Assembly: GCA_014360495.1 (NCBI GenBank)
Contig: JACIXR010000003.1
Span: forward strand, 62,001-126,000
Length of the DNA: 64,000 bases
Direction: 5' to 3'
Source of the DNA: a bacterium
GTDB taxonomy: Bacteria > Armatimonadota > JACIXR01
Shown: positions 49,240 through 58,000 of the stretch, one piece after another
How the letters are laid out: every line of letters starts with the position of its first letter
Numbering within the stretch: position 1 is the stretch's first letter
Notes under the pieces: generated by a model
Told to the model about the DNA's origin: nothing
Seen by the model: only the letters and a program-made list of their open reading frames with translations
Database searches by the model: none
Position numbers and translations under genes: made by a program

Positions 49240-51446
49240 GGCGTAACCTCTTCTATTTAATCCTTCTTTTCCTCTTGGTGTTGTTGTTCTTCTATAAAAT
49301 TTTCGCCGGAAATGTCCTTCTTCCCGCCGATTTGAGCCTCCGCATCCAACCCTGGAGGAGCTATTCCCATTCTCTTTTCCCAGATTTTCAAAAGGTTTAC
49401 AACCCTCTTTTAGATGTCACTCTCTATTTCTACCCTTGGCGAGTCCTTCTTGAGCAAAGCTTGAGAGCCGGCTTCATCCCCCTTTGGAGCAGTTACAATT
49501 TCTGTGGTCAACCATTCTTGGCGAATATGGCATCCGCCTGCCTCTATCCATTCAATTGGCCCCTGCTTTTCCTATCAGCCCACATACTGATGACCATCAA
49601 CATCATCCTTCATTTCCTTCTCACATCCATATTCACTTACTTCTTCCTCCTTTCCCTTGGCGTTAGGAAAATCTCTGCCCTTCTCGGCGCCATTATTTGG
49701 ACCTTCTCCGGTCCTATGGTTGCCTGGGCTGAATATCAAACTCCTATTGCCTCCATGTGCTGGCTTCCCCTCTCCCTTCTTCTCTTTCAGCTCTTCCTCA
49801 AAAAGGGAAATTTCCTCTTCGCTGTTCTCTCCTCCCTTCCTTTAGCTTTAAGCCTATTAGCTGGACATACCCAATTCGCCCTTTATGGCTGGTTCACCTT
49901 CTTCTGCTTTGCCTGTTTCCGAATATTTTCTGAAAAGAGGTATAAATCGGGATTTCTCGCGCTTTTCATTTCCCTCCTCTTGGGCTTTCTTCTATCCTCG
50001 CCCCAACTCCTTCCCTCATTTGAGCTCTCCGCCAGAAGCCATCGCTCCCTTGGAACTTCCTTCTCCGACCTCTTAGCTACAGCTATGCCCCTCGACCACC
50101 TCTACACCTTTCTCGTTCCCGATTTCTATGGTAATCCCGTGGATTACGATTATAGAGGTGCTTTCAATTATGTGGAATTATGCGGATACTTCGGAATTCT
50201 TCCCTTCTTCCTTCTCCCATTCGCTCTGAAAAAGAGAAAAGAGAGCATCTTCTTCTTATCGCTCTCCTTCCTCGCCATCCTCTTTGCCCTAAGAACTCCA
50301 CTACTTAAAATTTTCATCTACCTACCAGTTTTCAAATTCCTTGCCGCCCCCGCAAGGGACCTCTACATCGTCTCCTTCTCCTTCGCTGTTCTCTCCGCTC
50401 TTGGAATGGACAATCTCCCCGAGAAAAAATCCCGTTTGCCATTGCTCATCCTCTTCATCCTCTTGCTACTCTTCGCCCTTGGCTTATCACAAAAGGGCGT
50501 GGAAATAGGCTTCCCCTCCTTGCGAGCTACCCTCTCCTTCCTCTTCATTAGTATTCTTTCTTTGGTTCTCCTCAACCTGAAGAAAGAACACGCATTGGTG
50601 GCTTTAGCAATCGTTGATATGTTCGCCTTCAGCATGCGTTTCAATCCCGCCACCTCTCCCAAAATGCTTTTTCCCTCCGTCCCAATAGCTGAACAGTTGA
50701 AAAGCATCTCGGAGAAAGGTCGCTTTCTTGCGCTTCCGGGAGCAAGAGACCCTCTTGATACCCTCCTCCCCAACTGCAACATTCTGCTGAATTTGAGGGA
50801 AGTTCAAGGAGGCGACTCCCTCTACCCCCTCCGCTCCCTTCTCTTCGTTCAGCAAATTAATCAAACCGATGAACGGAGCAATGCCCTATATGTAAAGAAT
50901 CCTTCATCTCCTCTCATTGATTTGATGGGAGTGCGCTTCATTTTCTCAAGCAAGGATAGAAGCATAAAAGAAAACGAGAATTCGCTACCGCTCTTTTATC
51001 TCGTTGGTGAAACGATAAATGTGAGGAACATCAGAGAAGCAATTGAAAAACTTCATCTCGCTTCAAAAGAGAAAGCGGTCTTGGAAGGAGGAGAAAGACT
51101 TGAAGGGAGAAAGTTGGAATATAGTATTAGAATCTTAGAGGAGAGGTCGGGGAAGCTGAGGCTCTATGTTAAAAGCAATGAAAAAGCTTACTTGATAATC
51201 TCCGAGACATTTTATCCTGGATGGAGAGGATTCGTAGATGGGAAAGAAGAAGAAATCGTTCCCGCGAACCTGTTATTTAAAGCCCTGCTTTTGCCGAAGG
51301 GCGAACACGAAGTCCTTCTATGCTACCGCCCTTTCTCTTATAAAGTTGGGCTCTACCTTTCCCTCTTCGCCTTATCCTTTATCGTTTCCTCGCTCCTTTT
51401 TAAAGTTAGAGGGAAGAAGGATAAGCCTCTCAAAGGCAAACTTTAG
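49236..51446 (+). CDS. YfhO-like large membrane protein
   Basis: Protein of 736 residues. N-terminal region VLLPADLSLRIQPWRSYSHS and VTLYFYPWRVLLEQSLRAGFIPLWSSYNFCGQPFLAN are typical of YfhO-family proteins; about 12-13 membrane helices follow, then a soluble domain (about 480-690) with YLIISETFYPGWRGFVDGKEE and a last helix. YfhO in Gram-positives glycosylates lipoteichoic acid; here the target is unknown. TTG start overlaps the previous stop (TTGA) and follows GGAGGG. The last 75 bases overlap the convergent radical SAM gene. Operon with rodA suggests an envelope-polymer job. Confidence 0.87.
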   Translation: MRRNLFYLILLFLLVLLFFYKIFAGNVLLPADLSLRIQPWRSYSHSLFPDFQKVYNPLLDVTLYFYPWRVLLEQSLRAGFIPLWSSYNFCGQPFLANMASACLYPFNWPLLFLSAHILMTINIILHFLLTSIFTYFFLLSLGVRKISALLGAIIWTFSGPMVAWAEYQTPIASMCWLPLSLLLFQLFLKKGNFLFAVLSSLPLALSLLAGHTQFALYGWFTFFCFACFRIFSEKRYKSGFLALFISLLLGFLLSSPQLLPSFELSARSHRSLGTSFSDLLATAMPLDHLYTFLVPDFYGNPVDYDYRGAFNYVELCGYFGILPFFLLPFALKKRKESIFFLSLSFLAILFALRTPLLKIFIYLPVFKFLAAPARDLYIVSFSFAVLSALGMDNLPEKKSRLPLLILFILLLLFALGLSQKGVEIGFPSLRATLSFLFISILSLVLLNLKKEHALVALAIVDMFAFSMRFNPATSPKMLFPSVPIAEQLKSISEKGRFLALPGARDPLDTLLPNCNILLNLREVQGGDSLYPLRSLLFVQQINQTDERSNALYVKNPSSPLIDLMGVRFIFSSKDRSIKENENSLPLFYLVGETINVRNIREAIEKLHLASKEKAVLEGGERLEGRKLEYSIRILEERSGKLRLYVKSNEKAYLIISETFYPGWRGFVDGKEEEIVPANLLFKALLLPKGEHEVLLCYRPFSYKVGLYLSLFALSFIVSSLLFKVRGKKDKPLKGKL

Positions 51447-52817
51447 ATAGCTGAATAGGGAAGCGGGAGAAGGAGAATGGAGGAGAGTGCGGAATATATA
51501 GCTTGGGCGGAGGTAAAACCTATGAATCGCCTTCCTCCGCCATTTTACCAATTCCTCTCGTGAGAGGAAAAAAGTCCTCGCAATGGGAAATGTGTGGTCG
51601 TAGCCTCGGAAATTCCCTTCAACCAATCCTTCCCGATGCACTATATCGTAGAGCTCTGTTCCAGGGAAGGGAACCGCAAGGTGGAATTCGGCGAAATCTG
51701 AATCCAGCTCAATTGCAAAATCTATAGTTTCCCTCACATCTACCTCATTCTCCCAAGGCAAACCGAAGAGATAGAAAGCATATGTCTTTACGCCAAATTT
51801 CCTGCAGAGCTCAACAGCCTTTCTCGCCTGCTCCTTCGTTATTCCCTTTTTCATCAAATCCAATATCCTCTGGGAACCGCTTTCTATCCCCAAGGATATT
51901 AGCCAACAACCCGCTCCCCTCATCCACCGCAACCTCTCCTCATCCAAAGTATCAACCCTGCTATTACAAACCCACTTTATCCTCAAATCCCTCCGGATTA
52001 TCTCCCGACATACATCAATAACCCATTCCTTCTTCCAAGTGAATGTATCTGCTCGGAAAAAGAAATTTCTGATATTGAAGCGATTTATACATTCCTCTAT
52101 TTCATCTACTATGTTCTTAGGGGAACGAAGCCTGAGCTTTTTACCCGATAATCTTCCCGCAAGGCAGAAAACACAGCTGCCAGGACAGCCCCTATTAGTT
52201 TGAATTGTCGTTTGGAGCTCGTTGGTATCGGGACGCCTATAGAGGGAATTGTTCAACAGATGGCGTGCGGGAAAGGGCAAAGAATCCAAATCCTCTATGA
52301 ACTCCCTATCGGGATTTCGCTTGATTTCTCCATTCTCCCGATATGTTATCCCCTTTATCTCCTCAAGTGGAATATCCTTAGCCAGCTCCTTCATAGTTTC
52401 CTCGCATTCCCCACGCAAGACGATGTCTAAATAAGGATGACTTTTCAAAGCGAGCTCATCAAATACCGTTGTATGTCCCCCCTTCGCCATCGTTATGATT
52501 GAGGGGTTTATCTCCTTTGCCAGCTCGCAAGCCTTCATATCCAGCTCAAAGGTTGGAGTCGTGACATTCACGAGAAGGATGTCGGGAGCTAATGAAGACA
52601 AATCTTTTTTCAGTTCACGCCACCCCCTTCCCTCCACGGGATAATCTCTTATAAAACATTCCACTCCTTCTCTTTCCAAAATCGCCCCTAGATAAGCGAG
52701 GTCTATGGGAGGGCGAGGAGCAGTGGCAGTTAATCCTTTAACGGGAACCTGACACCTTTCCTCCCTGATATATAAACCAGAGGGCGGATTGATTAAAAGT
52801 GCTCTTCTAAGCCTCAA
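51372..52817 (-). CDS. B12-binding-domain radical SAM protein
   Basis: Protein of 481 residues. N-terminal Rossmann-like B12-type domain (about 1-150; PRPPIDLAYLGAILEREGVECFIRDYPV, DILLVNVTTPTFELDM, RGECEETMKELAKD), then a radical SAM barrel with CPGSCVFC (CxxxCxxC) at about 210, and IKWVCNSRVDTLDEERLRWMRGAGCWLISLGIESGSQRIL. It belongs to the BchE/HpnJ-like group that often uses cobalamin for methylation or ring chemistry. A DxHxxG motif was not seen, as in many of this group. TTG start just after the URO-D stop, with GAGGGG upstream. Its 3' end overlaps the YfhO-like gene by 75 bases. Confidence 0.87.
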   Translation of the reverse strand: MRLRRALLINPPSGLYIREERCQVPVKGLTATAPRPPIDLAYLGAILEREGVECFIRDYPVEGRGWRELKKDLSSLAPDILLVNVTTPTFELDMKACELAKEINPSIITMAKGGHTTVFDELALKSHPYLDIVLRGECEETMKELAKDIPLEEIKGITYRENGEIKRNPDREFIEDLDSLPFPARHLLNNSLYRRPDTNELQTTIQTNRGCPGSCVFCLAGRLSGKKLRLRSPKNIVDEIEECINRFNIRNFFFRADTFTWKKEWVIDVCREIIRRDLRIKWVCNSRVDTLDEERLRWMRGAGCWLISLGIESGSQRILDLMKKGITKEQARKAVELCRKFGVKTYAFYLFGLPWENEVDVRETIDFAIELDSDFAEFHLAVPFPGTELYDIVHREGLVEGNFRGYDHTFPIARTFFLSREELVKWRRKAIHRFYLRPSYIFRTLLHSPSPASLFSYLKFAFERLILLPSNFKKERGNDKG

Positions 52818-52818
52818 T

Positions 52819-54033
52819 TTATCCCCTCTCTTTCACCTCTTTAACGGTTTCCATAAGAGCGATAATGTTTTCCACTGGCACATTCGCCTGGATATTGTGG
52901 ACTTGACAGAAAACGAATCCGCCACCCTTGGAGAAAATGCTTATCCTCTCCTTGACATGCTCTCTCACTTCCTTAGGTGTGGCGAAGGGAAGGACCCTTT
53001 GGGTATCACAACCTCCGCCCCAGAAAACTATGTCCTTGCCAAACTCCCTCTTCAACCTCTCCGGCTCCATATTCACCGCTGAGGTCTGCACTGGATTAAG
53101 AATATCCACGCCCTCTTCAATTAAATAGGGAATAAGCTCGTATATCCCTCCACAGCTGTGGAGGAAAACAAAGATATGAGGCTTCTTTTGATGGACAAAC
53201 TGGTATATCTTTTTATGAGCGGGGGAAATAAGTTCCTTATAAAGGCGAGGAGAGAGCTGAGGTCCGTTCTGCGTTCCCAAATCGTCTCCCATCTGTATTA
53301 TCTGGATATAATCTCCCACTGCGTTAAGGTAAAGCTCCAAGTTTCTAAGATGCCCTTCAACCAATTTTTCAATAAGAGCTTCCACCAGTTTCCTATTGGC
53401 GAGCAGGGCGGTCATAAAGTTCTCCCAACCCATTAGAGATTGACCATGCTCAAGTATATTCCCCCCGAAAGAGCCCATAATTGCATAATCCGTGTTTTCA
53501 TAAAGATTCTTTGCCTCTCTCCTCAAAGCCAATAGGAATTCCTTGCTGAGGGTTCCCATCTCCCATTTCTCAATATCCTCAACAGAATCAGCATTGCTCA
53601 AGGGGTGATGAACCTCGTCGAAATAAAATCCTCCCGAGGGCATCTTGCCAACCACCATATTCCCCTCATAAAGAAATCGGCTTCCATCCTCGGCCTCCTC
53701 AACTCTGAAATTAGCGGGAAGAAGAGCAGCTGTTCCATTCTCATCGGGAAGATTATAAGGTCGCCAGCCATAGAGATAGTCCGCCCCAACCTTACCGTTA
53801 TCAAGAGCGATGACATCTATGGGAAAAATTCTTCTAATATCCTCATCAACCCAGGCCAGCTGCTGACCGACATCGTAAACCTTTATCCCATCCAGTGGGA
53901 GCTTGAGCGCTCTTCTCAATTTAGCATAGGCGATAGCCATAATACCGGTTGAGCGCATACCTCCTAAGTCCCAGGGAATGGTATCGGGCTCCTTGTGCTT
54001 CAGCGCTGTTATAACTCTTTCCCTCGGCGTCAA
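52819..54033 (-). CDS. URO-D family protein resembling methylcobamide methyltransferases
   Basis: TIM-barrel URO-D superfamily protein of about 404 residues. TPRERVITALKHKEPDTIPWDLGG is the family start; QMGDDLGTQNGPQLSPRLYKELISP, IFVFLHSCGGIYELIPYLIEEGVDILNPVQ and FWGGGCDTQRVLPFATPKEVREHVKE follow. The His-x-Cys plus downstream Cys pattern (HSC and GGC) corresponds to the zinc ligands of MtaA/MtbA-type methylcobamide:thiol methyltransferases, so a corrinoid-linked methyl transfer is plausible. TTG 54033 is chosen because GAGGAG lies 10 bases upstream and the protein then begins exactly at the family start; a longer version begins at 54051. Two bases after the DUF72 stop. Confidence 0.88.
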   Translation of the reverse strand: MTPRERVITALKHKEPDTIPWDLGGMRSTGIMAIAYAKLRRALKLPLDGIKVYDVGQQLAWVDEDIRRIFPIDVIALDNGKVGADYLYGWRPYNLPDENGTAALLPANFRVEEAEDGSRFLYEGNMVVGKMPSGGFYFDEVHHPLSNADSVEDIEKWEMGTLSKEFLLALRREAKNLYENTDYAIMGSFGGNILEHGQSLMGWENFMTALLANRKLVEALIEKLVEGHLRNLELYLNAVGDYIQIIQMGDDLGTQNGPQLSPRLYKELISPAHKKIYQFVHQKKPHIFVFLHSCGGIYELIPYLIEEGVDILNPVQTSAVNMEPERLKREFGKDIVFWGGGCDTQRVLPFATPKEVREHVKERISIFSKGGGFVFCQVHNIQANVPVENIIALMETVKEVKERG

Positions 54034-54034
54034 T

Positions 54035-54835
54035 TCAATCACTCTCCTCAAGAAGTTTTTTAAGATAGAGGGCGTTTTTCACCGCATAGCCATGGGCATC
54101 GTTGTTGAAATAAACATAGACATCCTTTCCCGCACTCAACCATTCCCTTATATACCTCGCATCCCTCTCCAATTCCTCATCGGAATAGTTTGAGGCATAG
54201 AGGGCAACAGCACCATGCCTGCGGATATATAGGAAATCAGCTGTTTCCTCCACGGCTATTTTCGGCGTTCTGTATTTTATAATCCCTATTTCCTGCGGTT
54301 TTCCCTCCGTTTCAAGGATGAAGGGCCAATCCGCAAGAGCGAGGGAAAAATTGTGCCCTCTCAGAATATCATAAACCTCCCGGCAGAACCAGGATTTATC
54401 GCGAAATTCAAAGGCGTGGAGATATCTTCTCGCCTTTGGATGGGATGACAAAAGCTCGCAAAATTTTTTCAGCTTTTCCGCATCCAACTTAAAGCGAGGG
54501 GGCAATTGCCAGAGAATCACTCTCCCCTTCTCCCCCATTTCCTCCGCCCTCTCAAGGAATAGCTCTAATGGTTCCTGGCAATCACCGAGCTTCTTTATGT
54601 GCGTGATGAACCTTGAGCCTTTTAAAACAAAGACGAAATCCTCTGGGCTTCTATTCCTCCAGCTTCTAAAGGTAGAGGCAAGAGGAAGCCGATAGAAAGT
54701 GACATTCAGTTCAACTGTGTTGAAGAATCGGCAGTAGAATTCAAGCCATTTGGATTGGGGCAAGTCAGGAGGATAAAAAACTCCCCTCCAATGCCCATAG
54801 GAATAACCACTCGTTCCGATGTATAAAGAGCTCAT
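54035..54835 (-). CDS. DUF72 family TIM-barrel protein
   Basis: Protein of 266 residues with the full DUF72 pattern: YIGTSGYSYGHWRGVFYPPDLPQSKWLEFYCRFFNTVELNVTFYRLP at the N-terminus, FVFVLKGSRFITHIKKL, RVILWQLPPRFKLDAEKLKKF, AFEFRDKSWF and the C-terminal RHGAVALYASNYSDEEL and DVYVYFNNDAHGYAVKNAL. The family is widespread, uncharacterised and related to endonuclease-like TIM barrels. First gene of a minus operon with the URO-D-like and radical SAM genes. No Shine-Dalgarno; a promoter lies 9 bases before the ATG, so it is probably leaderless. Confidence 0.92.
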   Translation of the reverse strand: MSSLYIGTSGYSYGHWRGVFYPPDLPQSKWLEFYCRFFNTVELNVTFYRLPLASTFRSWRNRSPEDFVFVLKGSRFITHIKKLGDCQEPLELFLERAEEMGEKGRVILWQLPPRFKLDAEKLKKFCELLSSHPKARRYLHAFEFRDKSWFCREVYDILRGHNFSLALADWPFILETEGKPQEIGIIKYRTPKIAVEETADFLYIRRHGAVALYASNYSDEELERDARYIREWLSAGKDVYVYFNNDAHGYAVKNALYLKKLLEESD

Positions 54836-54844
54836 TTCAATAAT

Positions 54845-54873
54845 ATTTTATACCAGTTTTACCCTGTTTACAA
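54845..54873 (-). promoter_or_regulatory. Promoter of the DUF72 operon, predicted leaderless
   Basis: TTGTAA (54873-54868), 17-base spacer, TAAAAT (54850-54845) on the minus strand; the ATG at 54835 is 9 bases on and lacks a Shine-Dalgarno. Confidence 0.6.
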
Positions 54874-55005
54874 GACAGTTGTAATTCTACATCATTTGAG
54901 AATCCTTTGGTTATTAAATTCATCTCTACCGCTAACTGGTTAATTGCTTCTCCTCTGCTTTCTCTTTTCCCCTTCTTGAAATTATTCAGATTCTCAAAAT
55001 ATTGA

Positions 55006-55034
55006 TTGACTTTCTCTAAAAGAGAAGTTAAAAA
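55006..55034 (+). promoter_or_regulatory. Promoter of the GH42-like gene with a palindrome in its spacer
   Basis: TTGACT (55006-55011), 17-base spacer, TAAAAA (55029-55034), ATG at 55044. The spacer is almost filled by the inverted repeat TTCTCT-AAA-AGAGAA (55012-55026), which could be an operator for a dimeric repressor. No Shine-Dalgarno precedes the start, so the mRNA is probably leaderless. Confidence 0.6.
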
Positions 55035-55043
55035 ATTTTCACA

Positions 55044-58000
55044 ATGAAAAATCTATCAAGAATAAAGATTTTCTTCCTTCTCGTTTGCCTCGTTCCCTTC
55101 GCCTTTGGAGGCAATGAAAATTTAATTAGAGGAGGATTCGAGTTTCCCGCGGGCTGGAGTTTCCCACCAACCTCTTCCTTAGACCACTCAGTTTTCAAAT
55201 CCAATCCGCCATCCCTTAAAATTGAGGGGAGCTATGGAGCAACTTACTCCCTCTTCGTTGGGGAAAACGAGAGATTCACTCTATCCGGCTGGATTAAAAC
55301 GAAGGAAGTGAAGCCCACTGTTGAAAACAAGGGATATGCCTTCCTCGCCGTTTACGAATACGATTTCCACGGCAGATTGCTCGCCTTCAAGGACATCGTC
55401 CAAATAACGGGAACCCAAGATTGGAACTTCTACTCCTATTCCTTCACAACCCCACCCGGCACTTTTTACATCAACATATACTGCGGGTTATTCCAGGCGC
55501 AGGGAACAGCCTGGTTTGATGATATAGCTTTAACAAGAGGAGATGAGCCACTGATGTCAACAAAAGATAAACCGCTCCCACCAGCAAGGGGACGCATTGC
55601 CATATTAAAGGATAATATCCCACCGAAGGGAGCTCTCACCTCTCCCGACCTCCTTTATTCCCTTCTAAAGCAGGCGGGTTTTAATCCCTTCTTCATCTCC
55701 GCGGACCAGCTGGAAACGGAGCTTAAAAGGGAAAATTACGACCTCCTCATCATTTCTTATGGGGAATCCTTCCCCGCGAAAGGAGCAAGAGCCCTCTTCA
55801 ATTTCTTGAGGGAAGGAGGCTGCCTCTTCACAACGGGAGGTTATGCTTTTCAAAATCCCCTCTATAAGATGGGGGATAAGTGGGTGGGAGAAGAGGAAGC
55901 CAATTCCCTTAAGCCAAACCTTCTTCCCGCTGGCGATTTCGCGGACCTATCGGTATGGAAAATAGGTAGGGGTTGTGAACTTGACGAGGAAAACAGATTT
56001 CAGGGAAAGCCCTCAGCTAAGGTATCCCTCCCCTATCCTTCCTCAAGCGAATGGTCTACCGAATTAACCCTCCCTCCCGCTAAACTTTATCGCTTCTCCG
56101 GCTGGCTGAAGACAAAAGATGTAAAAGGCGGTTATGCCTTCCTCGCCCTTTACTGTTATGATGAAAAAGGAAACATAACGCTATGGAGGGATGTTGGTAA
56201 AGGAATAGGGACAAACGATTGGCAATATTTCTTCTGGGATTTCTCCCCGCCACTGGAGACGAAGCGAATCGTCATTCGTTGCGGAATATATCAGGGACAG
56301 GGAGAAGCCTGGTTCAGCTCTTTGGAGATAAAGGAGAGATTTGAGACGAGAATAAACACCGCTAAAGGGGAGCCAATGGATGGGCTAATTGTTCAACCTT
56401 TTCAGATAGGCATATTTGACCCTTCCTATAAATTGGAGAGGGTGGCTTACGCAAAGCCCGCTGAGGGAGGGATATTGAATTGGGATTTCCGTCTCAATGG
56501 TCCTTTCACTGGCTATGCCTCATCGGGGGTGACGGGTTCGGATGACGCCCGCTGGGTCTCCCTCTTAAAGGGGTACGATAAATATGGGAGATTGAGAGGA
56601 AGCTTGGGAGCTCTGCTCCTTCACTATTCAGGCTTTTACGCCGGCTCTCGCTGGGCTTTCTTTGGGGTTGATAACAAGGATTTGTTTGAAGATGAAAATA
56701 TGCGTAAAGCCTTCCTCAAGGTAACTCGCTTCCTTTTGAAGGGAGTTTTCCTCCATAACCTCAAAAGCGATTATGCTATTTACGAACAGGGAGAGGATGT
56801 GAAATTAAGCGTCAAGGTCTCGGATTTCGGAGAGGATGTCAGCAAAGCTAAGCTCGTCTTTAGGGTAGAGGAGAGGAACAAAGGGAGGGTTTGCTGGGAA
56901 AAGGAGATGGATTTGTCTTTGAGCGCTGGGGAAACGAAAGAATTTCATGCCATTTGTCAACTTGGACGATTCAGCGATAACCTTTACAAAATTTCAGCCT
57001 ATCTCTATTTGGATGGGGAAAAGTGGGACTATATGGAGAGCGGATTTATGGTGCGGGATGAAACCATTCTCAAGAACGCGAAACAACTCTCCTTCCATGA
57101 TAATTACCTTTGGTTTGATGGAAAGCCGCGCTTCATCCTTGGAACGGATGATTACGCCGATACCCTGCTCGCCGCCCGAATGAATCCGCTAGTTTGGGAT
57201 AAAGAACTGAGAACCCTTAAGGACTACGGTGTGGACTTATACGAGAATCTATGGATAAGCCCCGCTTGGTATGGCTACAATATCCCCGAGAATATCTGGC
57301 GAAAAACGGACGCCCTCGCCTTCCTCACCCAGAAGCATAATCTCCTTTTCTTCCCTTGCATTCTCTGTGGGTATAATGTCGCGGTAAGCGAAGAGGAAAG
57401 AGAAAAGCAAAGGCAAGTTTGTTCTCAATTCGCCCAACGCTACCACATCCTTCCTTCCCTCATTTATTACATAAACGGAGACCTTCAATTCAACGAAAAC
57501 GACGCGAGGAAATATCACAAAGCTCTTTTCAACGAGTTTCTCAAATCAAAATATAAGGATATGGAGGAATTGAAATCCGCTTGGAGGCTATCGCCTCCCA
57601 AGGGAGAATGGGGAGATATTGAATTGCCAAAACCGAAATGGGGCAATTGGGAAGACACAGCTACAGCTGACCTCCTCTCCTTCTACGGATTTTTATCCTC
57701 AAAATGGATTGATTGTATGGCCTCAGCCCTGAAATCTGTCGACCCTAAACATCCCACAACATGCGAATTCTATCAACTGCCTGTTGGAGGTATTGACCTC
57801 CGAGAGGAGATTAACAACCTTGATATCTCCAACATCGGCTACTTCGGACCACCTAAGGAAGACATAATTCGGCTTCCCTCCACCCTTAAATACCACGACC
57901 TCCGCTCGCTTGGGAAAAGCTTCTCCTTGGGAGAGTTCGGAGCAAAGACTCACCCTGCTTGGCTCACTGGCTCTGGTTATCACATCCAAAGAAGCGAAGA

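Noticed and set aside
52262-52272. A third partial copy (GGCGTGCGGGA) of the terminator/btuF repeat
   Set aside because: Only 11 bases, within a coding sequence where it encodes ordinary residues; most likely chance.
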